Part shown: positions 1 to 10,200 of the stretch, one piece after another | Layout: each line of letters starts with the position of its first letter | How positions within the stretch are numbered: the stretch's first letter is position 1 | Assembly (NCBI GenBank): GCA_001430745.1 | Contig: KQ482050.1 | Location: 408,820 to 426,800, forward strand | Length of the DNA: 17,981 nt | Direction of reading: 5' to 3' | DNA from: Auxenochlorella pyrenoidosa | Taxonomy: Eukaryota; Chlorophyta; Trebouxiophyceae; Chlorellales; Chlorellaceae | Translations under genes and position numbers: made by a program | Notes under the pieces: generated by a model | Told to the model about the DNA's origin: nothing | Database searches by the model: none | The model's input: only the letters and a program-made list of their open reading frames with translations

Positions 1-180
1 CCGCCGTCCCCCTCGCCCCCGCCGCCCTCCCCTTCGCCGCCACCGCCATCCCCTTCGCCATCACCACCGCCCTCCCCTTCACCACCACCGCCATCTCCCT
101 CGCCGCCACCGCCATCCCCCTCCCCGCCACCACCGTCCCCCTCACCGCCGCCACCACCATCCCCATCGCCGAAACCACCG
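1..180 (+). repeat. Coding minisatellite encoding Ser-Pro(n) repeats
   Basis: Degenerate tandem repeats built of CCN proline codons punctuated by TCN serines, unit about 18-27 nt (TCCCCNTCGCCGCCACCG type). The unit gives PPPPSPSP in frame 1. Length is likely to vary between strains because of replication slippage. Confidence 0.85.
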
Positions 181-1088
181 CCTCCTCGGCCCCGCCCGCC
201 CCCTCATAAACCCCCTCCCCGTCTGTTGCCACCCCCTCTCCGGCCGCGCCTGCCGCCCCCTCCGCCACTGAGGCCACGCCCTTCGCCTCCTGTGCGGCCT
301 GGCAAGAAGGCACCTCCTCCCATCCAGGCGGTGAGTGCGTCGTTGGTCTATTCAATTGCCCACATTAGCTTGCTCTCACCGTTGAGCCCGGCATTGGTAA
401 CCTCTCGTGCTTGCATGTTTCCATGCAGTGCCGTGGGCTGTACTCGGCGTGTCAGCCCTCTGGCGCGGGCCCACGCTGTTGTGCCCGCCTCTGGTGCCAG
501 CCTCTGATTGGCGGGCGCGCAGGAGCCTGCCAGCAGGTGGGGTGGATGCTTGGGCTGCCCTGCGTTAGACTGCTGGCCTTGGGCATGGCATACTGTCGCT
601 CTGGCTTCTTCCCGCGGGACTGACGGTAGCGGCATGCATTGAACCAAACCGTCGTCTGCAGCCACTTCCTTCCAGCCTACTGCTGGGCTGTTTCAAACGC
701 CACTGCCGCCACCTGTGCCGCCGCAGTGCACCAAGCTGGGCGCACCCTGCGCCACTTTGGCGCAGTGCTGCCCCACCCTGGTGTGCCGGCAGCGGCCCGG
801 GGGCAGCCAACCACGCAAGAGAGCTTGCCTGCTGGTGAGGGCACCACAGAGAATGGTACATTTTAGCTGTCGGGGCTGCGCTGCAGCTGGCTGGCTTGTG
901 ATGTGTTCCAAACCTGGGGCCTGCCGCCTCGTCCACGATGCATGTGAGCATAGCAGGCAGTGGAGCACAGCGTGCCGAGGTGCACTGCTAGGCGCCACTG
1001 CCGCGGCTGCAGTGTGCCTCATGGCTCGTTTAAACCCTGTTGCCTCATGCCATCCTTGCCGTCTCTGTTGCACCTGCAGGCTCAGTGA
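1..1088 (+). CDS. Pro/Ser-rich (HRGP-type) glycoprotein with C-terminal cystine-knot-like module, 5' end outside window
   Basis: Partial gene; three visible exons: 1-330 (frame 1, enters from outside the window), 676-834 and 1080-1088, ending at TGA 1086-1088. All junctions are phase 0 with GTGAGT/GTGAGG donors and TTCCAG/TGCAG acceptors. Visible product is 165 residues. Residues 1-60 are SP(2-5) repeats of the kind hydroxylated and glycosylated in algal wall glycoproteins, followed by a basic PPRPRPP-type stretch to residue 110. Exon 2 carries six cysteines (codons 727-828) spaced C-x6-C-x5-CC-x4-C-x13-C, which is inhibitor-cystine-knot (knottin) spacing, and the protein ends three residues after the last Cys. 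By family knowledge the likely place is the wall or extracellular space; the role of the knot (binding, inhibition, defence) is inference. The catalytic or signal N-terminus is not in the window. Retention of intron 2 would leave frame 1 open to 1767. Confidence 0.7.
727..828 (+). other. Six-cysteine knottin-like domain within exon 2
   Basis: Six Cys codons with pattern C-x6-C-x5-CC-x4-C-x13-C. This spacing fits the inhibitor cystine knot topology (1-4, 2-5, 3-6 pairing in known members). Seen directly: the spacing. Inferred: the fold. The module sits directly after the Pro-rich stalk and forms the C-terminus of the protein. Confidence 0.6.
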
Positions 1089-2182
1089 ACCAGCGCACTC
1101 ACCAGTCATGCACTCTAGCGACTCCGCACTCCGTTGGACCCTGGCTGTGCGCAACAAGCCTGGACGATGGGCTGGCAAGGTTGCTTTGTCCAAGCAGCGA
1201 TGGGGGCAGGAGCACTGTTGCAGCAGCTCAGTAGTGGTGTCACGTCCGCGGCGGCACTGGATGGTGGTGCTCCCATGCCAGTCGTTCAGCTCTGCTCCCT
1301 CCGAGCCCCTTCACAGCCCTCAGCACTTCTGCAACCCACGGCCACTGCACACCTGCGCGCTCCAGCCTCCTGTGCCACTTGTGCACATGCGTGCTTGTGC
1401 ACATGCTCGCAGCCCTCTGTTGGCCGGTCTCCTGCACCAGGCATTGATTTGTCGGCTGATGGGGTGCGGTTGGGGCCAGGGGCCGCGGTTGAGGGCATGG
1501 GTGCTTGCTGGCGAGCTTGCCCAGCTCCATGAGGCCGCACATTGTGATGTACCGCCGTTTGCTGCATCGGCTGATTGGATGGCCTCTTGCCCTTTGAGCT
1601 CGAAGCTGCACTGGATTGTGGTGCGTTCTCTTGAATGTGGAAGCCCCGCTCACGGGGCGAACCTCATCACGGGGCAGGTATCGGCTGGCGGCACGCACAG
1701 CAGGCGTGCTGAGCCGGGGGCCGAAGCCCGCGACGAGGACACCTCAAAGTGGGGTGGTGTTGAATAACACCGATTGGGGGGTGTGGAGGAGCAGCGGACG
1801 CGAAAGGGAGGAAGGGGGCTGGCCAGGCCCAACTAAGGTGCATACAGTGCTGGCTATGCTGATACCGCTGCGAAGAGCAGCTGCATGCAGATCACACAGG
1901 CATAGACTGCACAGCTGCCACTGACAGACTCGAGTGCTGACCGGACAAACCTGCGGCGCAAAGGGTAGGGGCTTGGGCAGGGGGGGCTCAGTAATGTAGA
2001 CATCAGGAATGCACTGCAGGCACTTAGAGAAAAGAAAAAGGCCTGTGAGTGGTGTGTAGCTGGCCGGTCAAATCAGGGGTTGCCAGGTGGAAAGCGGCTC
2101 TGGCAGTGCAGACAGCAGGGACGGGGCTCCGAAGAGCTCCCCCACCTACATAACAGGGGTACAGAGGAAGGCAGGGTCAGGG
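1089..2182. other. Non-coding stretch: 3' region of the HRGP gene and flank of a retroelement relic
   Basis: No convincing conserved coding segment. Frame 1 stays open until 1767, but its translation has no recognisable domain and the region lacks exon-like splice pairs. It contains a 37-bp segment (1704-1740) repeated in an intron of the large gene. From about 1980 the base composition is more A-rich and runs into the minus-strand retroelement relic, so it may be that element's 3' trailer. No clear algal TGTAA-type polyadenylation signal was found just after the stop. Confidence 0.5.
1704..1740 (+). repeat. Dispersed 37-bp repeat, copy A
   Basis: Matches 12311-12347 at 34 of 37 positions (core GCGTGCTGAGCCGGGGGCC, then AAGCCCGCG). 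This copy lies between the HRGP gene and the retroelement relic. The other copy is in an intron of the large gene, more than 10 kb away and in the same orientation. Confidence 0.75.
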
Positions 2183-2497
2183 TCAGTCTGTCATGAAATC
2201 CTGCAGCTGGGTGGCAATGGCAGTCATTAGGCTGTCGGGAGTGGAGTCGTAGATGCCAGGAAAGGCGCGCAGCTGGCGGCGGAGCTTCCTGCGCATGGTG
2301 TCATATTTGTAGCCGCGCTCCATCATAGCCTGCAGTAGCCGGGCGCACTCCTCAATAAAATTTGGTTTGTCCAGAATAATGCGCCTGAAGCGGTGGAACT
2401 GGCCAATAATTATGTTGTATTTGCAGCGGACTGAAAGGTTGGAGGAGATGTGAGGGAAGCGCACGATGTTGACGCAAATTCTGGCCTGCGGCGCCTG
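2183..2497 (-). mobile_element. Relic of a retroelement: C-terminal tail of a reverse-transcriptase polyprotein
   Basis: Minus-strand open frame of 104 codons, stop (TGA) at 2185-2183, bounded upstream by an in-frame stop at 2500-2498. The translation contains RFPHISSNLSVRCKY, then IIIGQFHRFRRII, a helical stretch with ECARLLQAMMERGY, and a basic KLRRQL. The order Y/RFPHI - CKY - GQ/SQxxRFxRR - RGY is one I know from the region just after the RT domain in algal non-LTR or Penelope-like elements; this is recall, not a search. Codons are rich in ATT, AAA, ATA and AAT, unlike the GC3-biased host genes around it, which fits a mobile origin. No RT catalytic YxDD motif is visible upstream, so the copy looks truncated. 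It could instead be a terminal exon, since AG acceptors precede it (TGACAG, CCGCAG). Confidence 0.6.
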
Positions 2498-2500
2498 TCA

Positions 2501-3480
2501 TATAAGCGGGTGGTGAGGCGGCACGCATGCCTGCACCAGTTGGCTGCAAGTGCCAAGCCTTCATGTCTAGCCTCGCGCGGCGATCTTGCACTTTCTTGGA
2601 TTGGTCTGCTTCTCATCGACGGTCCAGCTGCTTGAGAGGCCTACAAGCTAGCAACCCTCGCCCGCCGCTTGGCCACATCGCAGCGCTGCGCCGGCGCAGC
2701 TCAAAATGGAGCTCAAAGAGCGTAAAGTGATAGCGCATGGCCGTCGCGGCAGCATGGCGCACGGCGGAGGTGCCGCCGCTGCTGGCACTGCCCTCGCCAA
2801 CGACTGTCAGCGGCAGGAGGGGCAGCCTCCCCTTCCAACCCCGTCCTCGCGCCCACTGAGGTGCTGCTGGCAACAAGTGAGCGTGTTTGAGTGCCTCAGG
2901 GACCTCGCCTTGCACCGTGGGCCTGCGGTGCTGCACGCCGAGGCGCGGCGTTTCCGCCAACTGACCCGCCTTGCCGCCTGCCGCCCCCGCTGCAAGCACG
3001 TGCTGCGCTGACCCACCCCGCCCTTACAGCCTTTTCCAGCAAGGGCCTGTGAGCGGAATTGCAGCCGGCAGCGTGCCTGCGGGTGCTGGTGCAGCTCCAG
3101 GACGCACGAGGGCCCGGGTGTCAAAAAGTCGAGTCTGCCATTCTCTGGGGCCTGGCACCAGGGCTGCCCAGGCGGGTGCGCCCTCCATGATCATGTTTGG
3201 TGATGGCACTCTCCCACTGCAAGCAAAGAGCCATGCTGCACGAGCCGGCACTCATGCAGAGGGCTTCAAACTTCACTGGCCGCCGCCAGGCGTCCTGCGC
3301 CTCGCGTGCAGCCTGTGCGGGCCACTCTTGCTGCCACATGCCACTTTGCATGGCTGCCTGGCACGATCTCACTGCACCCCGGCTGCGCTTTACTGTAGCT
3401 GCGCCCAGCGGGTGCACTGGCAGTATCCCGCCAGTTGTACGTACGGTACTATCAGACCACCTGCTCTAATATGCTGGGTT
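2501..3480. other. Unassigned GC-rich stretch; possible small exon near 2876-3011
   Basis: Several open frames exist on both strands but none is recognisable. The best candidate is a + strand frame from ATG 2706 to TGA 3009-3011 (101 codons). Its last 45 codons (VFECLRDLALHRGP... then RRFRQLTRLAACRPRCKHVL) look more protein-like than the rest, with Arg/Cys-rich helical character. Without a homologue I do not call a gene. The minus strand, which lies upstream of the retroelement relic, shows no RT-like motifs here. Confidence 0.3.
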
Positions 3481-4166
3481 TGAGCAGCTCTATCTCACTC
3501 ACTCATCCTTCTGGTGGTAATTTTGGGGTATTTGAGCACATGGACGGCGCTGGTCACGTGAAGCGCTCGGTCTCATGGCGTCACGATAGGTTCTTCACTC
3601 ATTAAACGACCTGAAAACCGTAGGATTCCTGTCTGTGCGTCATCCAAATTTCTTCAAACTTTGACACAAGCACTCTCGGCTCTACTGAAACAAAACTCGG
3701 TGGACGGCGCGCGCCTGCGGGCTCTGAACTGGTGGCTGCCGCTCCGAGACGCGGTGAGCCCATGATTTTACATGTCAACCAACTCACGCGAGCGTTTGGT
3801 GCAGCATCGGGGCAGCGCCTGGACGAAGGAGACGTTTCGAACCGCTCGGCAAGTACATGCCCCGCACCCAACGCGGCTCAAAGCGATGCAAACTAATAAT
3901 GAAGGAAATTCGACGGGGATAGTTCCAAAGGAGAACAATTGAGGGGGCGATGTCCGCCTGCTGGCGGCGCTGCGGTGCTGCTGGCAAGCGCCGGCGCCGG
4001 CGCTGCTGCCATCGGCTGCAGGCAGCAGCAATGCTTTTGCAGACATGGTCTGGCATGGCCCCTCAGTAGGACCGAGTTACTTACCCCCTCTTAAACTCTA
4101 TCCCTGACCCCACGCGTCACAGGCTGCCCAACCACCCTTCATCGCTGCAGGACTGCCCGGCGCAGC
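3481..4166. promoter_or_regulatory. AT-richer intergenic region upstream of the large gene (probable promoter and 5' UTR)
   Basis: Composition drops from strongly GC-rich to mixed, with runs such as TTAAACGACC, CATCCAAATTTCTTC and AAACTAATAATGAAGG, and no supported exon. It contains an 18-bp perfect palindrome at 3987-4004. A short TCTTAAACTCTATCCC segment around 4090 is the nearest AT-rich element to the start codon. No canonical TATA box with known spacing was identified, so the core promoter position is inferred from location only. Confidence 0.4.
3987..4004. repeat. 18-bp perfect palindrome upstream of the large gene
   Basis: AGCGCCGGCGCCGGCGCT equals its own reverse complement. It lies 162 bp before the start codon at 4167, in an otherwise less GC-rich stretch, and could form a cruciform or hairpin or bind a dimeric regulator. 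GC-rich DNA yields such palindromes by chance more often than balanced DNA, so function is unproven. Confidence 0.7.
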
Positions 4167-4244
4167 ATGCATACGGCGCACAGCCAGGTGGCGGCGCTGC
4201 TTGTGCCGCTGGCGGCCTTCCTGGGCCTCAGCAGCGGCCTGGCG
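4167..4244 (+). other. Signal peptide of the large secreted protein
   Basis: The first 26 codons give a short polar N-region (MHTAHSQ), a hydrophobic core of Ala, Leu, Val and Phe, and a small-residue end (SSGLA) followed by LPDSG. This is a standard cleavable secretory signal. It supports ATG 4167 as the true start and predicts export. Confidence 0.8.
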
Positions 4245-7200
4245 CTGCCCGACTCTGGCGCCCTTTTGCTGCGCAAACAGAACAGCAGCATCGTCATCAT
4301 TGCCGCCGACGTCAAGCTGACCCATGACACCAGTGAGGGGGCAGGGCCGGCTCCCATTTGGGGGGATCTCCACCGCTCGCACACCAGCTGTCAAGCCGTC
4401 CTCGCAAGGCGGTCTTGTGCTGACACGCTTTGCTGCCTTCCAGGCTGCACATGCTCGCACATGCGATCCGTCGGCCAGGCCTGGCGGCAATGTGATTCGG
4501 CCAGCCTGACCGCTGCGACACGCTGCGACATGCCGCCCTCCAGCGCCCTCACAGCCATGCGCCGGCCCCTTCCCCCTTGCCCCTGATGTCAACGCATTCC
4601 CCCGGCCGCGCAGGCATCCCAGCCAGCGCAAAGGGCACGGTCGTGCTGGACGTCACCGACCCGGACTACCTCTCCCGTGGCCTGGAGGTGTATGCTGACA
4701 CCGTCACCATCCTGCCGCCGTCTGCCGGCGCCGACGGCCTGCTGAGCACGGCGGGGCGGGCGGGCGCGCCCGAGCAGGACGGCGGGCCGGGCCGCCCCAT
4801 CAAGATCGTGGCCCGCAGCCTCGTCTGCGGCGCCGCCAGCGGGAACTGCACCCTCGATGCCTCTGGTGGGTCCCTGCATCTGGTGGGTCCTGGCGCAGGG
4901 GTTAACTGGCGGCGTAGGGCCCAGTCTGCAGTGAAGCAGCGAAGGAGCGAAGAGAGGGTTCCGAGCAGATGGCCTGATGAGCGGCTGCTGGGGTCGGGGG
5001 CCACCAGTGCCGGCTTGCTCTGCAGGCAGGGACGCTGCCCTCGATGCCTGGCTGTTGACTCACCCCCCTGGCCTGACTGCTGCACCCTGCAGGCGGCGAC
5101 GGGCTGGACTGGGTCAAGCAGGGGCAGCCAAAACAGACGGCCAAGGCACCCTTCTGCACCGCAAGCCCTGCCGTTGGCGCCCCGGGTGCATGGGCTGCCT
5201 TCCCATGTCATGGGTCCAGGAGGCTGTGCCCTGGGGCGGGTGCACAGCTGCGCGCGTGCTTGCCCAGCAGTTCGGGCAGATAGCCAGTTACAGCCACACA
5301 ACATTGCACTGTCATTTGATGAATCACGCTGCCCCGTGCAGGGCAGAACGCAACCTCTGGCGGCGCCGCCGGCTCCATCACGCTGGCTGTGGGCAGCCTC
5401 CAGGGCAACTTCAAGCTGAAGGCGGCTGGCGGCGCTGGCGGCGCGGGCATGGTGAGCGGTGGGCTGCTCGGCCATTGCGCGTCCTGGGCCAATGGCAGGC
5501 TTCGAGGGAGCCCGCGAGCTGGCCCGCGCTGGCAGCATGCACTGTGTGTGCAGGTGGTCGTGTGCACATGCAAGTGAGAAAACCCTCCTCTGAGCCCACT
5601 CCGGCTTGCCTGCTTTTGCCCCGCCAGGCTGGCGGCGACGGTCCCGACGGCACGCCCGGCGCCACCGCCCCTGAGATCACATGCAGCTCCGGCGTGGCCT
5701 GCAGCTATGCCACGGGCCACGACTCCACTTACCACTTCCCCGTCGTGTACTATCGTTGGTACCCCCAGCCCGGCGGCAACGGCGGCCGCGGCTGCGACGG
5801 CGGCGCCAACGGCGCCAACGGCGCGGGCGGCGCCGGCGGCGCGGTCAACGTCAGCCTGCTCAACACCCCGCCGCCCGTGCCCCTGAGGAGCAGCGCGCAG
5901 GTCGTCGGCGGCAAGGGTGGAAAACAGCCGCTGTACGGCCTGGCCGGCGCGGCAGGTGCGAGGGCTGCGAGGGGGGGGGGGGGACGGCCGCTCTCACGGT
6001 TGCCCCCAACATCTGTCAGCTGCCTCGCCCCGGCATGCCTATCTACTCCAGTGGCTCAGCACCTGCCCCGGCCCACGACACGTTGGCTGCAGGCCGTGCC
6101 GGCTATCCCACCTGCGAGAAGTGGACCGCCCTGCTGGCCAGTTTTGACCACGGCAGCAGTGCATGGTCGCCAAGCACCGGCTGCGCCGGCAGCTGGAGGC
6201 CCACAGACGGCGACGCGTGCAATCCGGGCGCCCGGGGCCAGCCGGGCACAGCGGGCGCCAGCGGCAGCGCCCTGCCGCCGGGCGCCGACGGCGCCGGCGG
6301 CGCCACCTCCTTTGTCAGAGGTGAGCGGCGCGCCGGCCTGCCCTGCGCAGCTTGCCCCACAGCCCTGCCGGCATGGTCGCCATGTCGCCACCTGCTGAGC
6401 TGTATTGCAGCCCTGCCTGACTCGCACAGCCCTCCCTCTTCCCTGCAAAAGAAGGGAGGGAAGGCTCCCCCTCTCCTGAAAGCAAAGAGGGATAGGGAAA
6501 GCTCCCCCCGTCTCCCTGTCCCTGCCCGGCCCCGCTGCAGCCAGGCGGTTTGCCGGCATTGTGAGAGCCGAGCAGCTGGAGGCCAGCATGCGCAAGGCCG
6601 ACATGATGTATCTCACCGGCACCACAGAGGCGCTGCAGACCGTGTCGGACATCCTGCAGTGGGTGAGCCCAGACTGTGGCAGCCCGCTTGCAGTGGTCGA
6701 GCCCGGCCCGTGCCCTCAAGAGTGGCAGCTTGCCGGCAGTGGGTGAGCCCGGCACGCGCCCTAAGGAGTGCAAGGCATCCTGCAGTGGGTGAAGCCCGGC
6801 GCGCGCGTGGGTCTGGCCGCTGCGGTTGGCAGCCTGCCGGCAGGGGCGGCTGCCTGGCGCCTCACGACCCGCCAGGCCTTTGGGCAGCCGTGCCCGCAGC
6901 GAGCTGCAGGCTCCTCGCTGTCATTGACAGGTTGAGCGAACCCGGCGCATGGGGCGGCTCCCCTGCGGGAAGTGGTCGCTCGCAAAAGGTGCGCGACCGC
7001 GGGCTGGCCCACCCCGGCTGACCCTTCACGCTGCGCGTGCAGGTGCTCAACGTCGGCTGCGCCGCCGGGGATGCGCGCTGCGTGGGGGCGCAGCAGGCAG
7101 CGGCCATCATGGCGTGGAAGATGAAGCAGGGGGTGACTTACTTTGGTGAGGAGCCGGCCAGGGATAGCCACCTGCGGCTTGAAGGGCTGCGGATGCCAGC

Positions 7201-10200
7201 GCCCAGGGGCCAGGAGACGGGCAGGCATGGCCTGACCGCCCAGCATCCGCATCCCCTGCCCGTGCTCTGCTGCCACCCAGCCCTCCTGCGGCTCCCCCCC
7301 GACCACCGCCACCGCCTCCGTAGTCACATGCCCGGACCGTCCGTCCCGTCTGTGTAGGGCTGCCCCAGAACAACGCGCCCATAGCGTCCCTGGCCATCAC
7401 ATACAGTACCGCTTACTGCACCCGATCCAATCCACCCGCCCCCTCTGCGCAGGGCTGCCCCAGAACAACGCGCCCATAGCGTCGCTGGCCATCACGGCAC
7501 AGTACGTCTGCAACAGCCTGCTGCCCACGCTGGACCTCCTGGAGAAGGAGGCCAAGGCCTACTTCCAGGCGAGGGTTCACGCTGGGCGGGGCGCGAACAT
7601 GAAAGGCCGGAGCCTGCCCCAGGCGCGCATTGGCGTTGGCACATAGGCAGTGTGCGCGCCGGAACACGCTGGGCGGGGCGCAAAAGGCAGGTGCCCCAGG
7701 CGCGCGTCAGCGGTCGGCGGCCGCTCGCGCATCCGCCCGAGCAGGGCAGCGAAGCGCGCCCCAGCGGGCTCAGCACTCCCAGGCCAGCCTGCGCGGCCAC
7801 GCTGGTGCCTGCGCTCTTCCCTGCTGCGCGCAGTGCGATCACGTGCAGCGCACAGCGTGCGCCCCCTGCGCAGGAGGGCCAGGAGTTGGACAAGCGAAAG
7901 ACGGCGCTGGGCAACGCCATTGCACAGTACACTGCGGCGGCTCAGGCCATGCAGGACAACTCGGCCGACCTCCAGTCCAGGATCGACGAGCTCACAGGCC
8001 AGGTGGGCACCCGGGGCGAGAGCGCAGCGAAAAAGGGCAAGACAGAAAGAAGCAGTGAGGGAAATAAGAGAGCGGGGCGCGAGCCCTGCGGTGCCTGCGC
8101 CTGTCGCGCCCCTGCTGCGCCCCCATCTGGGAGGCTCGGCGTGCACAGCATGCTGGTGCACACATTAGGGACCACGTCTCATGGGGGTGGGTAGGGAAGG
8201 GAGCGCGGTGCCGGGCGAGGGAGAGATGGCCAAAGCGGGTGGACGGCTCCCGTCCTGATGGCGCGGCCATGCGTGGGCTGCTGTCCTTCCTGCCCCAGGG
8301 CACAATCCCCAGCTTCAGCCCTCATCACCGCCCACACTCCCACCGCTGCCCTCATCTCCGCCCGCACCCCCACCCCCCTGCTCATGTACCTCGGGAACGA
8401 TGCCCTGCAGCTGGATATCATGGCGGCTGAGAGAAGCAATGCTGCGGCCACTCTGAAGACCTACAGCCAGGCCTTTGCTTCAGCAGCGTCCATGGCGCCG
8501 CCGGCGCTCAAGCAAGCCATGCAGCTCAGCGGCCCGCTGAACACGCTTGACAACGTGGGCTGCCATGATTGCCGTCGCATGGCCCGGCTCTTGTCCCGCT
8601 TTCTGCGACTTTCCTGCGCACCGCCTTGTCCTGTGTAGCCCGCCTGATGCGGTCCCTTCAATCAAGTCCGCCAGAATCTGGTTGGCCCTGTGCTACTGGG
8701 TGATTCCGGCCTCACCCCCCCATCCCCACCCTGGCGGTTTGCGGCCCTTTGCAGTTGATGGGCGCCATGCAGTCCACTGTCACCTCATTCAACAGCCACG
8801 TGGCGCAGCGCGAGCCCACGCTCAGCGTAGGCGGCATCGGCGGCCTGGTGTCCTACGGGCTCAACTACGTCCAGTCAATCATCCACGCCGGCGCCGCGTC
8901 GCCAGCAGCGGCGGGCCTTCCGGCGCCCGAGCTCCTCTACCAAGTGCCCTCGGGCAGGCTGGTCGCGGCAGGCGCGGCTGAGCCGGCTGCCGGCGGCGAG
9001 GTGCAGGCTGCCAGCCTGTGGGACGACATTGTGTCTGCCGGCAAGTCGGTGGTGGGGGCGGTTGTCAACGGCGCGCGGACCGTGGCCGGGATTGTGGGCA
9101 ACGCCGGGGAGCAGGTGTTCAAGACCGTCACTGGGGTGCTGGTGAGTGCGGGGTTGAGAGGGAAGTGTGTGTGTGCGGGGGGTGGTGGTGATGGTGGGGA
9201 GGGGTGGGGGGGGGTGGGTGGTGGTGGGGAGGGCGGGCAGCGGGGATCATTCTGCGAAGCGATTGGGCTGTGTGGCCTGCAACGGGCAGCCATGCCCTTG
9301 GCATGCCACCCTTTGGGCCTGCAAACAGCCAGCGCATGCTGCACATGGGGCCCGCCGGAGCCCACCACCCCGCCCTGCACCCGCACCCGCCCGCCCGCCC
9401 ACCAACCTGCCCACCACCACCCCCTGTGCTGCCACACCCCAGACCGGCCGCATGCCCATCGGCAACGCCCTGGGCGGCCTGGTGGACACCGGCATGAGCA
9501 CGCTGCAGCAGCTGGGCAGCAACGTGGTGAATACTCTAGGCGGCGTCTTCTCGGGCGTCTCCTCCGCCTTTGGGTCTGCCACCCCTGCGCAGCAGAACGC
9601 GTACCGCATCTGGGCCACCCCCCAGCAGCAGCAGGCCCTGCTGGCGCCGTACAAGACGGAGCTGCACGTCGCCGGCGACTGGCCGGCCGCCCTGGAGCGG
9701 TGCGTGTGGCGTCGCGGCGCCTTGCCAGCGCACGTGGCCGTGGCGTGTGCTGCGCTCGCGGGCGGCGCATGTGCGTGCGCTGCCACGTGTGCAGCTGCTC
9801 CAACGCCACGCCGCGCGGGGGCATAGGCAGCTGCTCCACGCCTGGCCTCGCCCCGCCGGCCCCGCACTGTAGGTTTGCAGCCCAGAGCGAGCTGTATAAC
9901 AACCAGCAGCTCAAGCTGCAGGGCCTGATGGTGCAGAAGCTGGAGGCGGACCGCGCGCTGCAGAGGTGGGGTGCCGGACTGGGGCCGGGAGGCTTGCTTG
10001 GGCTTCAGGTCTTGTCTACCCGCAGCAGACCCTGCGGCACAGATGGCCTGCATCTCGGGAGGAGGATGACCGGGAGGGGGGGCCCCGAGGCCAGGCCCAG
10101 CCTGAGCAAGGCTCACCTCTGGCTGGCGGGCGAGGGCTGGCAGGGTGGCAGGAGCGGAAGAGGGGCTGCAGGGCGGGCCGGCGGTGGTGGTGCCGGCTCG

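Noticed and set aside
4666..5538. A 290-codon minus-strand open frame
   Set aside because: It is the antisense shadow of exons 2-4, with no recognisable domain; GC-rich DNA has few stops.
4977..6398. A 473-codon + strand open frame
   Set aside because: It crosses several splice sites. Only 5628-5955 within it is a real exon in this frame; the rest is intron or another exon's wrong frame.
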